In this document: one piece after another, positions 52,068 to 60,680 of the stretch | Position numbering within the stretch: the stretch's first letter is position 1 | Layout: every line of letters begins with the position of its first letter | Source of the DNA: Pseudaquidulcibacter sp041917055 | GTDB lineage: Bacteria > Pseudomonadota > Alphaproteobacteria > Caulobacterales > Aquidulcibacteraceae | Reading direction: 5' to 3' | DNA: 64,000 nt | Assembly: GCA_041917055.1 (NCBI GenBank) | Contig: JAYRYJ010000011.1 | Location: 49,169-113,168, forward strand | Position numbers and translations under genes: made by a program | Notes under the pieces: model-generated | Databases searched by the model: none | The model's input: the letters and a program-made list of their open reading frames with translations, nothing else | What the model was told of the DNA's origin: nothing

Positions 52068-52097
52068 AAAAGCGCCGACAAAATCGGCGCTTTTTTT
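52068..52097 (+). terminator. Terminator of the OmpA/HhH unit
   Basis: AGCGCCGA (52071-52078) with TCGGCGCT (52084-52091), then seven T. Confidence 0.92.
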
Positions 52098-52167
52098 ATG
52101 CGAAACAATATTGATGAATTGCCAATCCTGTGAGAAACTTATGATTGTTATACCTTTCGGAGGGGAT

Positions 52168-52521
52168 ATGAATCAGCAAGTCAAAGGCATGGATGAGAAA
52201 TATTGCGCTGATTGCGGCAAAATTATTAGTGCACGTGCAGAGATTTGCCCCGCATGTGGTGTTCGCCAAATGGCGGCACCTATCCCCCTTAGCTTGGATC
52301 ATCGTTCACCCAATGGTAAAAGTAAGATAGGCGCGGCGCTATTTGCTTTCTTTCTTGGTGCTTTCGGTGGGCATAAATTCTATCTTGGGCAAACCGGCAA
52401 AGGATTATTGTATTTAGCCTTCTTTTGGACCGCCATTCCCGCTGTCATTTCGATGATTGAATTCATTTTGTATTTGATAATGAGTGACGAAGAATTCGAC
52501 CGAAAATATGGTTATTATTAA
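52168..52521 (+). CDS. Zinc-ribbon TM2-domain membrane protein
   Basis: 117 residues. The N-terminal zinc ribbon has CADC and CPAC. A TM2 domain follows with two helices (KIGAALFAFFLGAFGGHKFY and LLYLAFFWTAIPAVISMIEF) and the signature GGHKFYLGQ and D-x-x-x-x-x-K. Function of TM2 proteins in bacteria is not known. The start ATG at 52168 has a very good GGAGGGG ribosome site; the open frame upstream runs through the preceding terminator and is rejected. Confidence 0.9.
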   Translation: MNQQVKGMDEKYCADCGKIISARAEICPACGVRQMAAPIPLSLDHRSPNGKSKIGAALFAFFLGAFGGHKFYLGQTGKGLLYLAFFWTAIPAVISMIEFILYLIMSDEEFDRKYGYY

Positions 52522-52540
52522 AGCTTCCTGCACACAAAAA

Positions 52541-52562
52541 AGCGCCGCATTAATGCGGCGCT
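52541..52562. terminator. Bidirectional terminator, TM2 gene and M13 peptidase gene
   Basis: Perfect 22-base palindrome AGCGCCGCAT-TA-ATGCGGCGCT, with A-run to its left giving the minus-strand T-run. Confidence 0.88.
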
Positions 52563-52591
52563 TAGTATTGTGGAGGTCTAAAATACTTTTA

Positions 52592-54643
52592 TTACCAAAT
52601 CTTGATTCGATTTTCCGGCGCGACATAGAGTTTTTCGCCGGGCTTAACATTAAACGCCTCATACCAAGCATCAATGTTTTGAACCGCACCATTGGCGCGG
52701 AATTCCGGCGGTGAATGCGGGTCGGTTTGGATTTGGTTGCGCAATGATTCATCGCGGTTCAATTCGCGCCAAACTTGTGCCCAACTTAAGAAGAAACGTT
52801 GTGTTCCATTATAACCGTCAAGTACGGTATCAGGCTTATCGCCTTGCGATAATTTATATGCTTCAAGGCCGACAGCAACGCCGCAATGGTCGCCGATATT
52901 CTCGCCCAAGGTCAATTGACCATTAACGAAAACGCCTGGCAAAGCTTCAAATTTATTGTATTGATCGACCATTTTCTTGCCTAATACATTGAAGGCATCA
53001 ACGTCAGATTTTTGCCACCAATCGCGCAATACGCCATTTTCGTCATATTTCGCACCTTGGTCGTCAAAACCATGACCCATTTCGTGACCGATAACCGCGC
53101 CGATTGCACCATAATTAACCGCTGGATCGGCAAATTCGTCAAAGAAAGGTGCCTGCAAAATTGCCGCCGGAAACACAATCTCATTATAAGTGGGATTATA
53201 ATAGGCATTGACGGTTTGCGGATTCATAAACCATTCGCCTCTATCGGTTGGTTTTTTGAGTTTTGCGACATCTTCAAGATGTTCAAAATAGGCCGAACGA
53301 CGCGCATTGCCAAAAGCATCACCTTTGGTGATCTTAAGACTGGAATAATCTTTCCATTTATCGGGATAGCCGATTTTAGGATTGAAAGTTTTAAGCTTCT
53401 TATGGGCCACCAATTTGGTTTCGGCGCTCATCCATTCCAAAGCATCGACACGTTTGCCAAAAGCTTTGCGAAGGTTTTCAACCAATTCGACCATTTGTTT
53501 TTTCGCGTTTGGTGAAAAATGCTTTTTGACATATTCTTGGCCGACCGCTTCACCCAATGCGCCATTTACTGCTTGGGTTGCGCGTTTCCAACGGGCGCGT
53601 TGTTCTTTTTGACCATTAAGGGTTTTGCCATAAAAACCAAAGCGTGTCGCATCGATTTTGCTTGGCAAAAGTGCAGCAGAATTGGAGATTAAATGGAATG
53701 TCAAATAATCTTTCCAAAGCGCGACATCGGTTGCCTTAAATAATTTGCCAAGGCCGTTGAATGATGAAACCTCACCCGCGATACATTGTTTGATGTCATT
53801 AATCATTGAGGATTTAAACGCCGCTTCCCATGGGAATTCAGGGGCAAGTGCGATTAATTCTTCTTTGGTTTTGAGATTATACATTTTAGTGGAATCGCGA
53901 CGGTCGGTAATCGGCCAATGCAATTTCGCAATTTCGGTTTCCAAAGCCATGATTTTTTCGGCTTTTGCGCTCGCATTCTTGACGCCGGCAAAACCTAGCA
54001 TTTTCGCAACATATTTCGGATATGCCGCGCGCAAGGATTTGAAACGCGCGTCATCTTTCAAATAATAATCACGTTCAGGAAGACCTAAACCATCATGATT
54101 AATTGTAACCATATAACGGTTAGGATCGCCGTCATCAATGCCGATATACCAACCAAATGGACCGTTCACCGGAAATGCAGGCGCACCGATTAGTGCCGCA
54201 ATATCTTCATGAGTTTTTGCTGCAGCGATTTTCGCCAATTCACCGCTTATTGGTTTCATGCCTTTGGAATCAATGGTTTTGGTATCGAGGAATGAAGTAT
54301 AAAAATCAGCAATTTTTTGTGCGACGCTGCCGGATTTGTTTTTGGATTTTGTAAGGCTTGAAATAATATTATTTACGTCATTTTCCGCCTTTTGACCCAA
54401 TTGATCAAAAACGCCCCAAGAAACACGGTCGCCGGGGATTTTGGTTTCTTTTAGCCATTTACCACCGCCATATTTAAAGAAATCATCGCCAGGTTTAACA
54501 CTTAAATCGCGACCTTTTAAGTCAATACCAAAGCTGCCGATTTTGGCCTTTCCTGCGGCAAGCGCAAGATTTGGCATAAAATTTGAAATTGTTGATAAGG
54601 CAAGCGTTCCCGCGCCAAGGCTTAGAAAGCCACGTCTATTCAT
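52592..54643 (-). CDS. M13 family metallopeptidase (neprilysin-like)
   Basis: 683 residues. The N-terminus MNRRGFLSLGAGTLALSTIS looks like a Tat or Sec signal with a twin arginine. The M13 zinc motif is AVIGHEMGHGFDDQGAKYDE (HE-x-x-H) and the downstream glutamate lies in LGENIGDHCGVAVGLEAYKL (E-N-x-x-D). NAYYNPTYNEIVFPAAIL is the substrate-strand N-A-Y-Y motif. It cuts small peptides in the periplasm. The start at 54643 has GGGG 5 bases upstream, favoured over 54655. Confidence 0.93.
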   Translation of the reverse strand: MNRRGFLSLGAGTLALSTISNFMPNLALAAGKAKIGSFGIDLKGRDLSVKPGDDFFKYGGGKWLKETKIPGDRVSWGVFDQLGQKAENDVNNIISSLTKSKNKSGSVAQKIADFYTSFLDTKTIDSKGMKPISGELAKIAAAKTHEDIAALIGAPAFPVNGPFGWYIGIDDGDPNRYMVTINHDGLGLPERDYYLKDDARFKSLRAAYPKYVAKMLGFAGVKNASAKAEKIMALETEIAKLHWPITDRRDSTKMYNLKTKEELIALAPEFPWEAAFKSSMINDIKQCIAGEVSSFNGLGKLFKATDVALWKDYLTFHLISNSAALLPSKIDATRFGFYGKTLNGQKEQRARWKRATQAVNGALGEAVGQEYVKKHFSPNAKKQMVELVENLRKAFGKRVDALEWMSAETKLVAHKKLKTFNPKIGYPDKWKDYSSLKITKGDAFGNARRSAYFEHLEDVAKLKKPTDRGEWFMNPQTVNAYYNPTYNEIVFPAAILQAPFFDEFADPAVNYGAIGAVIGHEMGHGFDDQGAKYDENGVLRDWWQKSDVDAFNVLGKKMVDQYNKFEALPGVFVNGQLTLGENIGDHCGVAVGLEAYKLSQGDKPDTVLDGYNGTQRFFLSWAQVWRELNRDESLRNQIQTDPHSPPEFRANGAVQNIDAWYEAFNVKPGEKLYVAPENRIKIW

Positions 54644-54796
54644 TATTACCCCCATTGGTTATGGAATGACAATGAATGAAAATTACCCTTTTGCAATATG
54701 TCAAAGCATGAATTTTCTTTAATCTTGCGGTTTTTCGGTGGTTTATTTCTATTGCAAAATTGGAAAATGCTTATAGGCTTTTCATGGGAGCAATTA

Positions 54797-56122
54797 ATGA
54801 CAATAAATCAAAGCGAAGTTTCAAGCCATGAGCAAAGCCGTGACAAAGGCCTTTTGCGCGCTGTTGGCACTTGGGGAATGTCCACATCTATTATTAATTG
54901 CGTGATTGGCGCGGGGATTTTTTCTTTGCCGTCCTCAATGGCGCGCGATGCAGGCGGCCTTGCGCCTTTGGCCTTTGTGATTTGTGCGATTGCAATGGCG
55001 GCAATTGTTATTTGCTTTGCTGAAGCCTCATCAAGGGTCGCAACATCGGGTGGTCCTTATGGTTATGTTGATGCGGCTTTAGGGCCGTTTTGGGGGCTTT
55101 TGACCGGAGTTTTCCTTTGGGTGGCGGCGGTTTTGGCTTGTGGCGGCATTGTTTCGGCATTTGGCGAAGGAATGGCGCGGCTTTTACCACAATTTGACGC
55201 GGTACTAGTGCGCAATATCTCGATTGTTGCTTCTATCTCAATCATCGCCTTTATCAATTTAATCGGCGTTGAAATGGCGGCGCGTTTTATTACTTTTGCA
55301 ACCTTGATAAAAATTATCCCGCTTTTGATTTTTGTGGTTTTTGGTGGTCTTTTTATATTGAATTCCCCGCAACCGCAGGAAATTGCGCCGCAGACTGACG
55401 GTTTTGGGCGCGCCTTGATTCTTGCACTATTTGCATTTTCCGGCATGGAAACCCCGCTTGGCGCAAGTGGCGAAGTTAGAAATCCGCAAAAAACCATTCC
55501 CAAAGCAATTTTTTTATCAATGGCTTTTGTTTTGGTCTTATATATTTCTATTCAATTGGTGGCGCAGGGATTGATGGGGAATGATTTGGCGGCCTCAAAC
55601 TCCCCACTTGCTGATGGAATTGCCAAGGTTTTTGTGCCTTTCGGATTCCTGCTTTTGGTCGGTGCCACTATCTCACGTCTGTTTTGGCTTCTAAGCGATG
55701 TATTTGGAGCGCCGCGCATATTATTTGCCTTTGCGCGCGACGGGTCATTGCCAAAGTTTTTGGGTGAAGTTCACCCGAAATATCATACGCCCCATATCGC
55801 CATTATTTTTCATTCAGCTTTGGGAATTTTATTGGCATTATCGGGAACTTTTGAGGATTTGGCGGTATTATCAGCTTTGGCGACCGCGGGCCTTTATTTA
55901 TTGTCTTGCATAGCGGCTTGGAAATTATGGAAAGATAAAGTCGCGATTTTCGGGCAACCTTTGAATTTCAAATTCCTTCCTATTGCCGCTTTTGTCGGTG
56001 TGGTGTCAATGATTGGCTCAATCGCAATTGCCGCACCAAATGAAATAATCGCCTTTTTTGGCGTGGTTCTGGCGACTGCAATTCTTTATTTTGCATTGAA
56101 TTTCAAAGCAAAAAAGGCGTGA
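54797..56122 (+). CDS. APC-family amino acid permease
   Basis: 441 residues, 12 predicted helices of the amino acid/polyamine/organocation family: SIINCVIGAGIFSLPSSMAR (substrate-binding unwound helix), SGGPYGYVDAALGPFWGLLT, ILALFAFSGMETPLGASGEV, then AFARDGSLPKFLGEVHPKYH. Substrate is unknown. The start ATG at 54797 has GGGAG 7 bases upstream; the open frame back to 54698 is rejected. It is divergent from the M13 peptidase gene, so peptide breakdown outside and amino acid uptake may be linked. Confidence 0.9.
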   Translation: MTINQSEVSSHEQSRDKGLLRAVGTWGMSTSIINCVIGAGIFSLPSSMARDAGGLAPLAFVICAIAMAAIVICFAEASSRVATSGGPYGYVDAALGPFWGLLTGVFLWVAAVLACGGIVSAFGEGMARLLPQFDAVLVRNISIVASISIIAFINLIGVEMAARFITFATLIKIIPLLIFVVFGGLFILNSPQPQEIAPQTDGFGRALILALFAFSGMETPLGASGEVRNPQKTIPKAIFLSMAFVLVLYISIQLVAQGLMGNDLAASNSPLADGIAKVFVPFGFLLLVGATISRLFWLLSDVFGAPRILFAFARDGSLPKFLGEVHPKYHTPHIAIIFHSALGILLALSGTFEDLAVLSALATAGLYLLSCIAAWKLWKDKVAIFGQPLNFKFLPIAAFVGVVSMIGSIAIAAPNEIIAFFGVVLATAILYFALNFKAKKA

Positions 56123-56202
56123 TTTTTTGTCGCGCGACATATTTGACAATTATCGAATATACTAAAAAAGCGCATTAATTCCCAATCCTTGGAGGGAATA
56201 AT

Positions 56203-56331
56203 ATGTTGATGAAAGCATTGGTAATCGATAGTCTTGCTTATATTGCAATCGGCTTTTTGGGTCTTACTATCCTTATCACTTTAGGACTTGGTTTTTGGCT
56301 AATGTCCCACATGGGTAAGAAAAAAGCCTAG
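56203..56331 (+). CDS. Small single-pass membrane peptide (42 residues)
   Basis: Starts MLMKALVIDSLAYIAIGFLG and continues as one hydrophobic helix (LTILITLGLGFWLM) ending SHMGKKKA, an inside-positive tail. A consensus GGAGGG ribosome site lies 7 bases before the ATG, which is the main evidence that it is translated. I know no family; small hydrophobic subunits of membrane complexes and type I toxins look like this. A 101-base inverted repeat starts 29 bases downstream. Confidence 0.6.
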   Translation: MLMKALVIDSLAYIAIGFLGLTILITLGLGFWLMSHMGKKKA

Positions 56332-56359
56332 GTCATACACTAATTAATTAGCGGCCTAT

Positions 56360-56460
56360 GGCGGCATTTTGGCGTCGAACTAGCCTCGAAAAAAGGAATT
56401 TTGCGATGCTTACTTCGCAAAATCCTTGTTTTCGGCCTATTTCATAGTCAAAATACCGCC
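56360..56460. repeat. 101-base imperfect inverted repeat upstream of carA
   Basis: Left arm GGCGGCATTTTG (56360-56371) pairs with CAAAATACCGCC (56449-56460); inner arms AAGGAATTTTGCGA (56393-56406) pair with TTCGCAAAATCCTT (56414-56427) with one bulge. Between them GAACTAG-CC and GGCC-TATTTC also pair with few mismatches, so most of the element can form one hairpin of about 44-base arms. Confidence 0.75.
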
Positions 56461-56568
56461 TCAAACCACAAATTAACAAGTGTATGACCTAGGCTGCGGT
56501 TTTTCCTTAGTTTATCTTGACCTGACAATGGTTTGCCTTTAGTCAGCCGCAAATCATTGGAGAGTGTG

Positions 56569-57744
56569 TTGGATTCCAATTCAAGGTTCGCGCCTAAGAA
56601 AACCGCTGTGCTCGTGCTCGCGGATGGAAGTGTTTTTTTCGGCACAGGTTTCGGAAAAATCGGGCAAACAGTCGGCGAAGTTTGTTTCAATACTGCCATT
56701 ACCGGTTATCAAGAAATTTTGACCGACCCGTCATATAATCAACAGATTGTAGTCTTTACCGCGCCACACATTGGCAATACCGGCACCAATGACGAAGATG
56801 AAGAAGCATCCTCGCAACAGGGGCAAAAAGGTGCAATCGGCCTTATTACCAAAGCAATCCCTACATTGCCCTCAAATTGGCGAAATCAAAAAGATTTGGA
56901 TCTCTGGCTTGAAAGGCGCGGGATTGTCGGCATCGCCGGAATTGATACCCGTGCCATAACCCATAAAATTCGCGAAAACGGTATGCCGCATGGCACAATC
57001 TGTTATTCGCCCGATGGAAAATTCGATATTGATGCTTTGAAAAAAGCCGCAATTGATTGGGCAGGTCTTGAAGGCGCAGATTTAGCCAAAGACGTTTCAA
57101 GCCACGAAAAATTTGAAGCCAATCAAACAATCTGGCAGTGGCCCCAAGGTTTTGGCGAAAACAAAGCCCCCGAATTTAAGACTGTGGTCATGGATTTCGG
57201 TACAAAGGCCAATATTTTGCGTGATTTGGCGCAAATTGGCGCGCAAACGATTGTCGTTCCTGCCATTACAGGCCCCGAAGAAATTTTGGCGCTAAAGCCC
57301 GATGGCGTTTTATTATCAAATGGCCCCGGCGACCCCGCCGCGACCGGTGAATATGTCGTGCCAAGCATTCGCGCCATAATTGACGCTGGAATTCCAGTTT
57401 TTGGCATCTGCCTTGGTCATCAAATGTTGGGCATTGCATTGGGTGGAAAGACTGTAAAAATGAAACAGGGCCATCATGGTGCTAACCACCCTGTAAAGGA
57501 CCTTAGAACTTCAAAAGTTGAAATTGTTTCAATGAATCACGGCTTTGCCCTAGATGCCGAAACTTTACCAACTGATGTAATGCCAACCCATGTTTCCTTG
57601 TTTGACGGTTCAAATTGCGGCATTGCCCATACTAAAAAGCCGGTTTTCTCGGTGCAATATCACCCCGAAGCATCACCTGGCCCCAAAGATTCATTTTATC
57701 TGTTTGAAGAATTTGCCGCTTTAATGCGTGCTAATAAAAAATAG
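56569..57744 (+). CDS. carA: Carbamoyl-phosphate synthase small subunit
   Basis: Glutaminase subunit that delivers ammonia to CarB. 391 residues. The N-terminal domain has AVLVLADGSVFFGTGFG, EVCFNTAITGYQEILTDPSY and VGIAGIDTRAITHKIRENG. Class I glutamine amidotransferase: nucleophile Cys in FGICLGHQMLGIALGG, catalytic His/Glu in QYHPEASPGPKDS. The TTG at 56569 has GGAG 6-7 bases upstream and gives a normal N-terminus; a GTG at 56566 and TTG at 56533 are possible alternatives. carB is not adjacent. A long inverted repeat lies in its leader. Confidence 0.93.
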   Translation: MDSNSRFAPKKTAVLVLADGSVFFGTGFGKIGQTVGEVCFNTAITGYQEILTDPSYNQQIVVFTAPHIGNTGTNDEDEEASSQQGQKGAIGLITKAIPTLPSNWRNQKDLDLWLERRGIVGIAGIDTRAITHKIRENGMPHGTICYSPDGKFDIDALKKAAIDWAGLEGADLAKDVSSHEKFEANQTIWQWPQGFGENKAPEFKTVVMDFGTKANILRDLAQIGAQTIVVPAITGPEEILALKPDGVLLSNGPGDPAATGEYVVPSIRAIIDAGIPVFGICLGHQMLGIALGGKTVKMKQGHHGANHPVKDLRTSKVEIVSMNHGFALDAETLPTDVMPTHVSLFDGSNCGIAHTKKPVFSVQYHPEASPGPKDSFYLFEEFAALMRANKK

Positions 57745-57794
57745 TTTTCAATGTCAAAGAAACGCGCCATATAATCCTGAAACAGGGAGATAAT

Positions 57795-58814
57795 ATGGAA
57801 AGTGTATTGGTAACCGGTGGGTCGGGATTTTTGGCGCTTCACGTAATTCAACAGGCGCTTGAGCTAGGTTTTAATGTGCGAACGACAATTCGCAATCCGT
57901 CGCGTAAAAGCGATATTTTGGATTCTTTGAAAAACACTAAGAATATTGAAAATCTTAGTTTTTTTATTGCCGATCTTATGAAAGATGAGGGTTGGAACAG
58001 CGCGGTCAATGGCTGTGATTATGTAATCCATACCGCATCACCATTTCCAATGTCAGAGCCAAAGCATGAAAATGAATTGATAATCCCTGCGCGTGATGGA
58101 ACTTTAAGGGTTTTGAAAGCCGCAAAAGATGCAAAAGTGAAACGTGTCGTTTTAACTTCATCATTCGCCGCAATCGGATATGGCCACGAGAACCAAGATA
58201 GAGTTTTTAATGAAAATGATTGGACCGATATTAATGGCCCGCATGTTTCGGCCTATGTAAAATCCAAAACAATCGCCGAAAAAGCGGCATGGGATTTTAT
58301 TGCCGATAATGGCGATGGAATGGAATTATCAGTTGTTAATCCGGTCGCGATTTTTGGGCCAATTCTTAATAAAGATATTGGAACATCTGTTGAAGTAATC
58401 GAATTAATGATGAATGGCAAAATGCCCGGGCTCGCCAATGTTCATTTTGGGATTGTTGATGTTCGCGATGTTGCGCAAATGCATTTACTGGCAATGAAAA
58501 GCGATAAAGCCAAAGGTCAAAGATATCTAGCGACAGCAGGGGAGGGGCTTTTCTTTGCGCAAATCGCAAAAATTTTGAAAGACGGATTGGGCGGAAAAGC
58601 CAAAAAAGTGCCGACCTTTGTTGTGCCTGACCCATTATTGAGGTTTTTGGCGCTATTCATGGCGAATGCCAAAGACGCAGTTCCGCATTTAAAACTAGCA
58701 AGAAGAGGCGAAAGCGCAAAAGCAATTCGCGAATTGGGTTGGAAACCAAGGTCAGAGGCTGACGCAATTATCTCATGCGCGCAAAGCCTAATTGATTTTG
58801 GCATAGTAAAATAA
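57795..58814 (+). CDS. NAD(P)-dependent oxidoreductase, extended SDR (dihydroflavonol-reductase-like)
   Basis: 339 residues. Rossmann motif VLVTGGSGFLALHVIQQ (GGSGFL), catalytic LTSSFAAIGYG Ser and YVKSKTIAEKAAWDFI (Y-x-x-x-K). It resembles 4-dihydromethyltrispora or dihydroflavonol reductases and the aldehyde reductases of this group; the substrate is unknown. Ribosome site AGGGAG 7 bases before the ATG. It follows carA by 50 bases but no functional link is evident. Confidence 0.87.
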   Translation: MESVLVTGGSGFLALHVIQQALELGFNVRTTIRNPSRKSDILDSLKNTKNIENLSFFIADLMKDEGWNSAVNGCDYVIHTASPFPMSEPKHENELIIPARDGTLRVLKAAKDAKVKRVVLTSSFAAIGYGHENQDRVFNENDWTDINGPHVSAYVKSKTIAEKAAWDFIADNGDGMELSVVNPVAIFGPILNKDIGTSVEVIELMMNGKMPGLANVHFGIVDVRDVAQMHLLAMKSDKAKGQRYLATAGEGLFFAQIAKILKDGLGGKAKKVPTFVVPDPLLRFLALFMANAKDAVPHLKLARRGESAKAIRELGWKPRSEADAIISCAQSLIDFGIVK

Positions 58815-58836
58815 AAAAGCCCCGCGTTTGCGGGGC
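58813..58836 (-). terminator. Terminator of rpmB
   Basis: GCCCCGC (58819-58825) with GCGGGGC (58830-58836), loop GTTT; six T on the minus strand. It may also stop the convergent SDR gene. Confidence 0.85.
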
Positions 58837-58857
58837 AATTTTGCAAAATTGAATTAA

Positions 58858-59154
58858 TTAAGCAGCCGCTTTTTCTGCAAGTTTCGCTTTAATTTTTGAA
58901 CGCAATTTGCGTGCGCGATCAGACATTTTATCAGGATTTGATTTAATGATAAAAGCGTCAAGGCCACCATTATGGTCAACCGAACGCAAAGCCGAAACCG
59001 CAATTTTAAGACGGAAACCTTGACCCAAAGCATCAGACGCCAAAGTAACGTCTTGAAGGTTTGGCAAATAGCGACGTTTAGTTTTAATGTTTGAGTGGCT
59101 GACCAAATGACCAATCATAGGACCAACACCAGTAAGTTCGCAACGGCGAGACAT
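58858..59154 (-). CDS. rpmB: 50S ribosomal protein L28
   Basis: 98 residues, full-length alphaproteobacterial L28. Start MSRRCELTGVGPMIGHLVSH, then SNIKTKRRYLPNLQDVTL and the basic FRLKIAVSALRSVDHNGGLD part. The frame open to 59202 is upstream non-coding. Confidence 0.95.
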   Translation of the reverse strand: MSRRCELTGVGPMIGHLVSHSNIKTKRRYLPNLQDVTLASDALGQGFRLKIAVSALRSVDHNGGLDAFIIKSNPDKMSDRARKLRSKIKAKLAEKAAA

Positions 59155-59242
59155 GGAATTTCTCTTTTCTATTAAAAATATGAAGCGCGCGATTAAAGGC
59201 AAAGACTGAGAAAGTCAATGGTTTCACCAAGTTTCAGCACAG

Positions 59243-59599
59243 TTAATGTCGCGCGTTGGAAATTTTATTTGAATTAATAATAGAATTATTCTGCGCCACC
59301 AATACATTTATCACTGCGGCGCGATTATCGTCCCATAGAATTATTAAATCACATAAGGCTTTAACGCCTTTATCCCATGCGCCGGAAAAAGTCAGTTTGG
59401 TGGCAATTTCGCGCGAAACTCTTAAAGCGCAAACGCCATTGGAAAGCTCAATGACAATATCGGCATTTGCCAAAACTAATGCCAAAGCATGACCATCAAT
59501 GCCCGCATTATTAAGGCAGCCCATTGGCGCGCGGCGAATTTCCGTTTGGTTAAAATCAAAGTCAGTTTCCGATTTAGCAATTGCGATTTTTTGAAGCAT
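59243..59599 (-). CDS. Hypothetical protein, 118 residues
   Basis: Not recognised. A soluble protein without signal or transmembrane segment. Notable segments are NQTEIRRAPMGCLNNAGIDG, ALALVLANADIVIELSNGVC and LTFSGAWDKGVKALCDLIIL; these suggest a small alpha/beta domain. The ATG has an AAGGGA ribosome site 7 bases away, so translation is likely. It is divergent from the WYL regulator gene, which starts 90 bases away, and may be its target. Confidence 0.65.
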   Translation of the reverse strand: MLQKIAIAKSETDFDFNQTEIRRAPMGCLNNAGIDGHALALVLANADIVIELSNGVCALRVSREIATKLTFSGAWDKGVKALCDLIILWDDNRAAVINVLVAQNNSIINSNKISNARH

Positions 59600-59689
59600 T
59601 TTTATTTCCCTTTTGTGTAAAATCACCCTAAATCAGTATTGCGACAAAATAGGACGCATAATAAAGAACAGAGAACAAAAGGAAAAATC

Positions 59690-60679
59690 ATGCGCCACGA
59701 AAAATCCGCACTCTTAATTGAATTGGCTCGCGAACTTGCGGCTTCTCGCATAGGGCTGACACTTGATGAAATGGCCGCAAGGATTGAGGTTGGGCGGCGC
59801 ACGGTCGAAAGAATGCGCGATCAATTATTATTGATGTTCGACACTATGGAGGAGATTTCAGACCCACCCACCAAAAGATGGCGCATTTCAGGTCGTTTCG
59901 ATAGTTTTTTGCAAGCCCCAAATGTAAAGGAATTGGCGGCCCTAAAATTCGCCCTTGAGCAATTGGAAATTCAAAACCATTCCCAAGCCGATGATTTGCG
60001 TAATTTGGAAACCAAAATGCTCGCTGCCGTGGGGCCAAAAATCTCACGCCTTGCCCCTGATATTGAGGCATTGATGCAGGCCGAAGCCATAGCATTAACA
60101 CCGGGCCCACGCCCCAAATTTGATGTTTTCACTTTGAATATATTGCGTGATGCAATCCTTGCTTTGCGGCAGGTTTCTTTCTTTTATGACGGCGGTTCAA
60201 AATCAAAAGAAAGACGCGAAGTAATTCCTTACGGAATTCTATTCGGTGGTGAAGCCTATTTAATTGCCATAGAACCCGAAAAATCCGGCCTTGAACGTCC
60301 AAAAGTTTGGCGCATAGATAGGATTCGCGACGCGAAAGTAAGTGAGAAATTCGGTGGCGCACCCGAAGATTTTTCATTGCGCGAATTTGCCGAGCGTTCC
60401 TTTGGTGTTTTCCAAGAAGACGAAATCCATGATGTGGTTTTAGAAGTCGCCAAAGAATTTGCCGAAGAAGCGCAAAGATGGGTTTTCCACCCCAATCAAA
60501 AAATTACCGAACTAAAAAACGGCAATCTAGAAATAAATATGCGCGGCGCGAGTATGCGCGAATTATCATGGGTACTTTTCCGTTGGGGCGGCAAGTTAAA
60601 AATTATCGCGCCTGAGGCATTGAAAATAGAAATGAAAAATGCGCTTAAGTTAGGTGCGCAAATGCTTGGGAAAAAGTGA
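59690..60679 (+). CDS. WYL-domain transcriptional regulator
   Basis: 329 residues. N-terminal winged HTH (LARELAASRIGLTLDEMAAR, IEVGRRTVERMRDQL), middle WYL domain (PYGILFGGEAYLIAIEPEK, RVWRIDRIRDAKVSEKFGG region) and a C-terminal WCX extension. WYL domains sense ligands, often nucleic acids or nucleotides, in DNA repair and defence regulators. The ATG at 59690 has AAGGA 7-8 bases upstream; an upstream TTG at 59639 is rejected. It may control the divergent small gene. Confidence 0.9.
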   Translation: MRHEKSALLIELARELAASRIGLTLDEMAARIEVGRRTVERMRDQLLLMFDTMEEISDPPTKRWRISGRFDSFLQAPNVKELAALKFALEQLEIQNHSQADDLRNLETKMLAAVGPKISRLAPDIEALMQAEAIALTPGPRPKFDVFTLNILRDAILALRQVSFFYDGGSKSKERREVIPYGILFGGEAYLIAIEPEKSGLERPKVWRIDRIRDAKVSEKFGGAPEDFSLREFAERSFGVFQEDEIHDVVLEVAKEFAEEAQRWVFHPNQKITELKNGNLEINMRGASMRELSWVLFRWGGKLKIIAPEALKIEMKNALKLGAQMLGKK

Positions 60680-60680
60680 G

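Noticed and set aside
52063..52167. N-terminal extension of the TM2 protein
   Set aside because: It contains the terminator of the preceding operon; ATG 52168 has GGAGGGG.
54698..54796. N-terminal extension of the amino acid permease
   Set aside because: The extra residues form an odd hydrophobic segment before the conserved start; the internal ATG has a good ribosome site.
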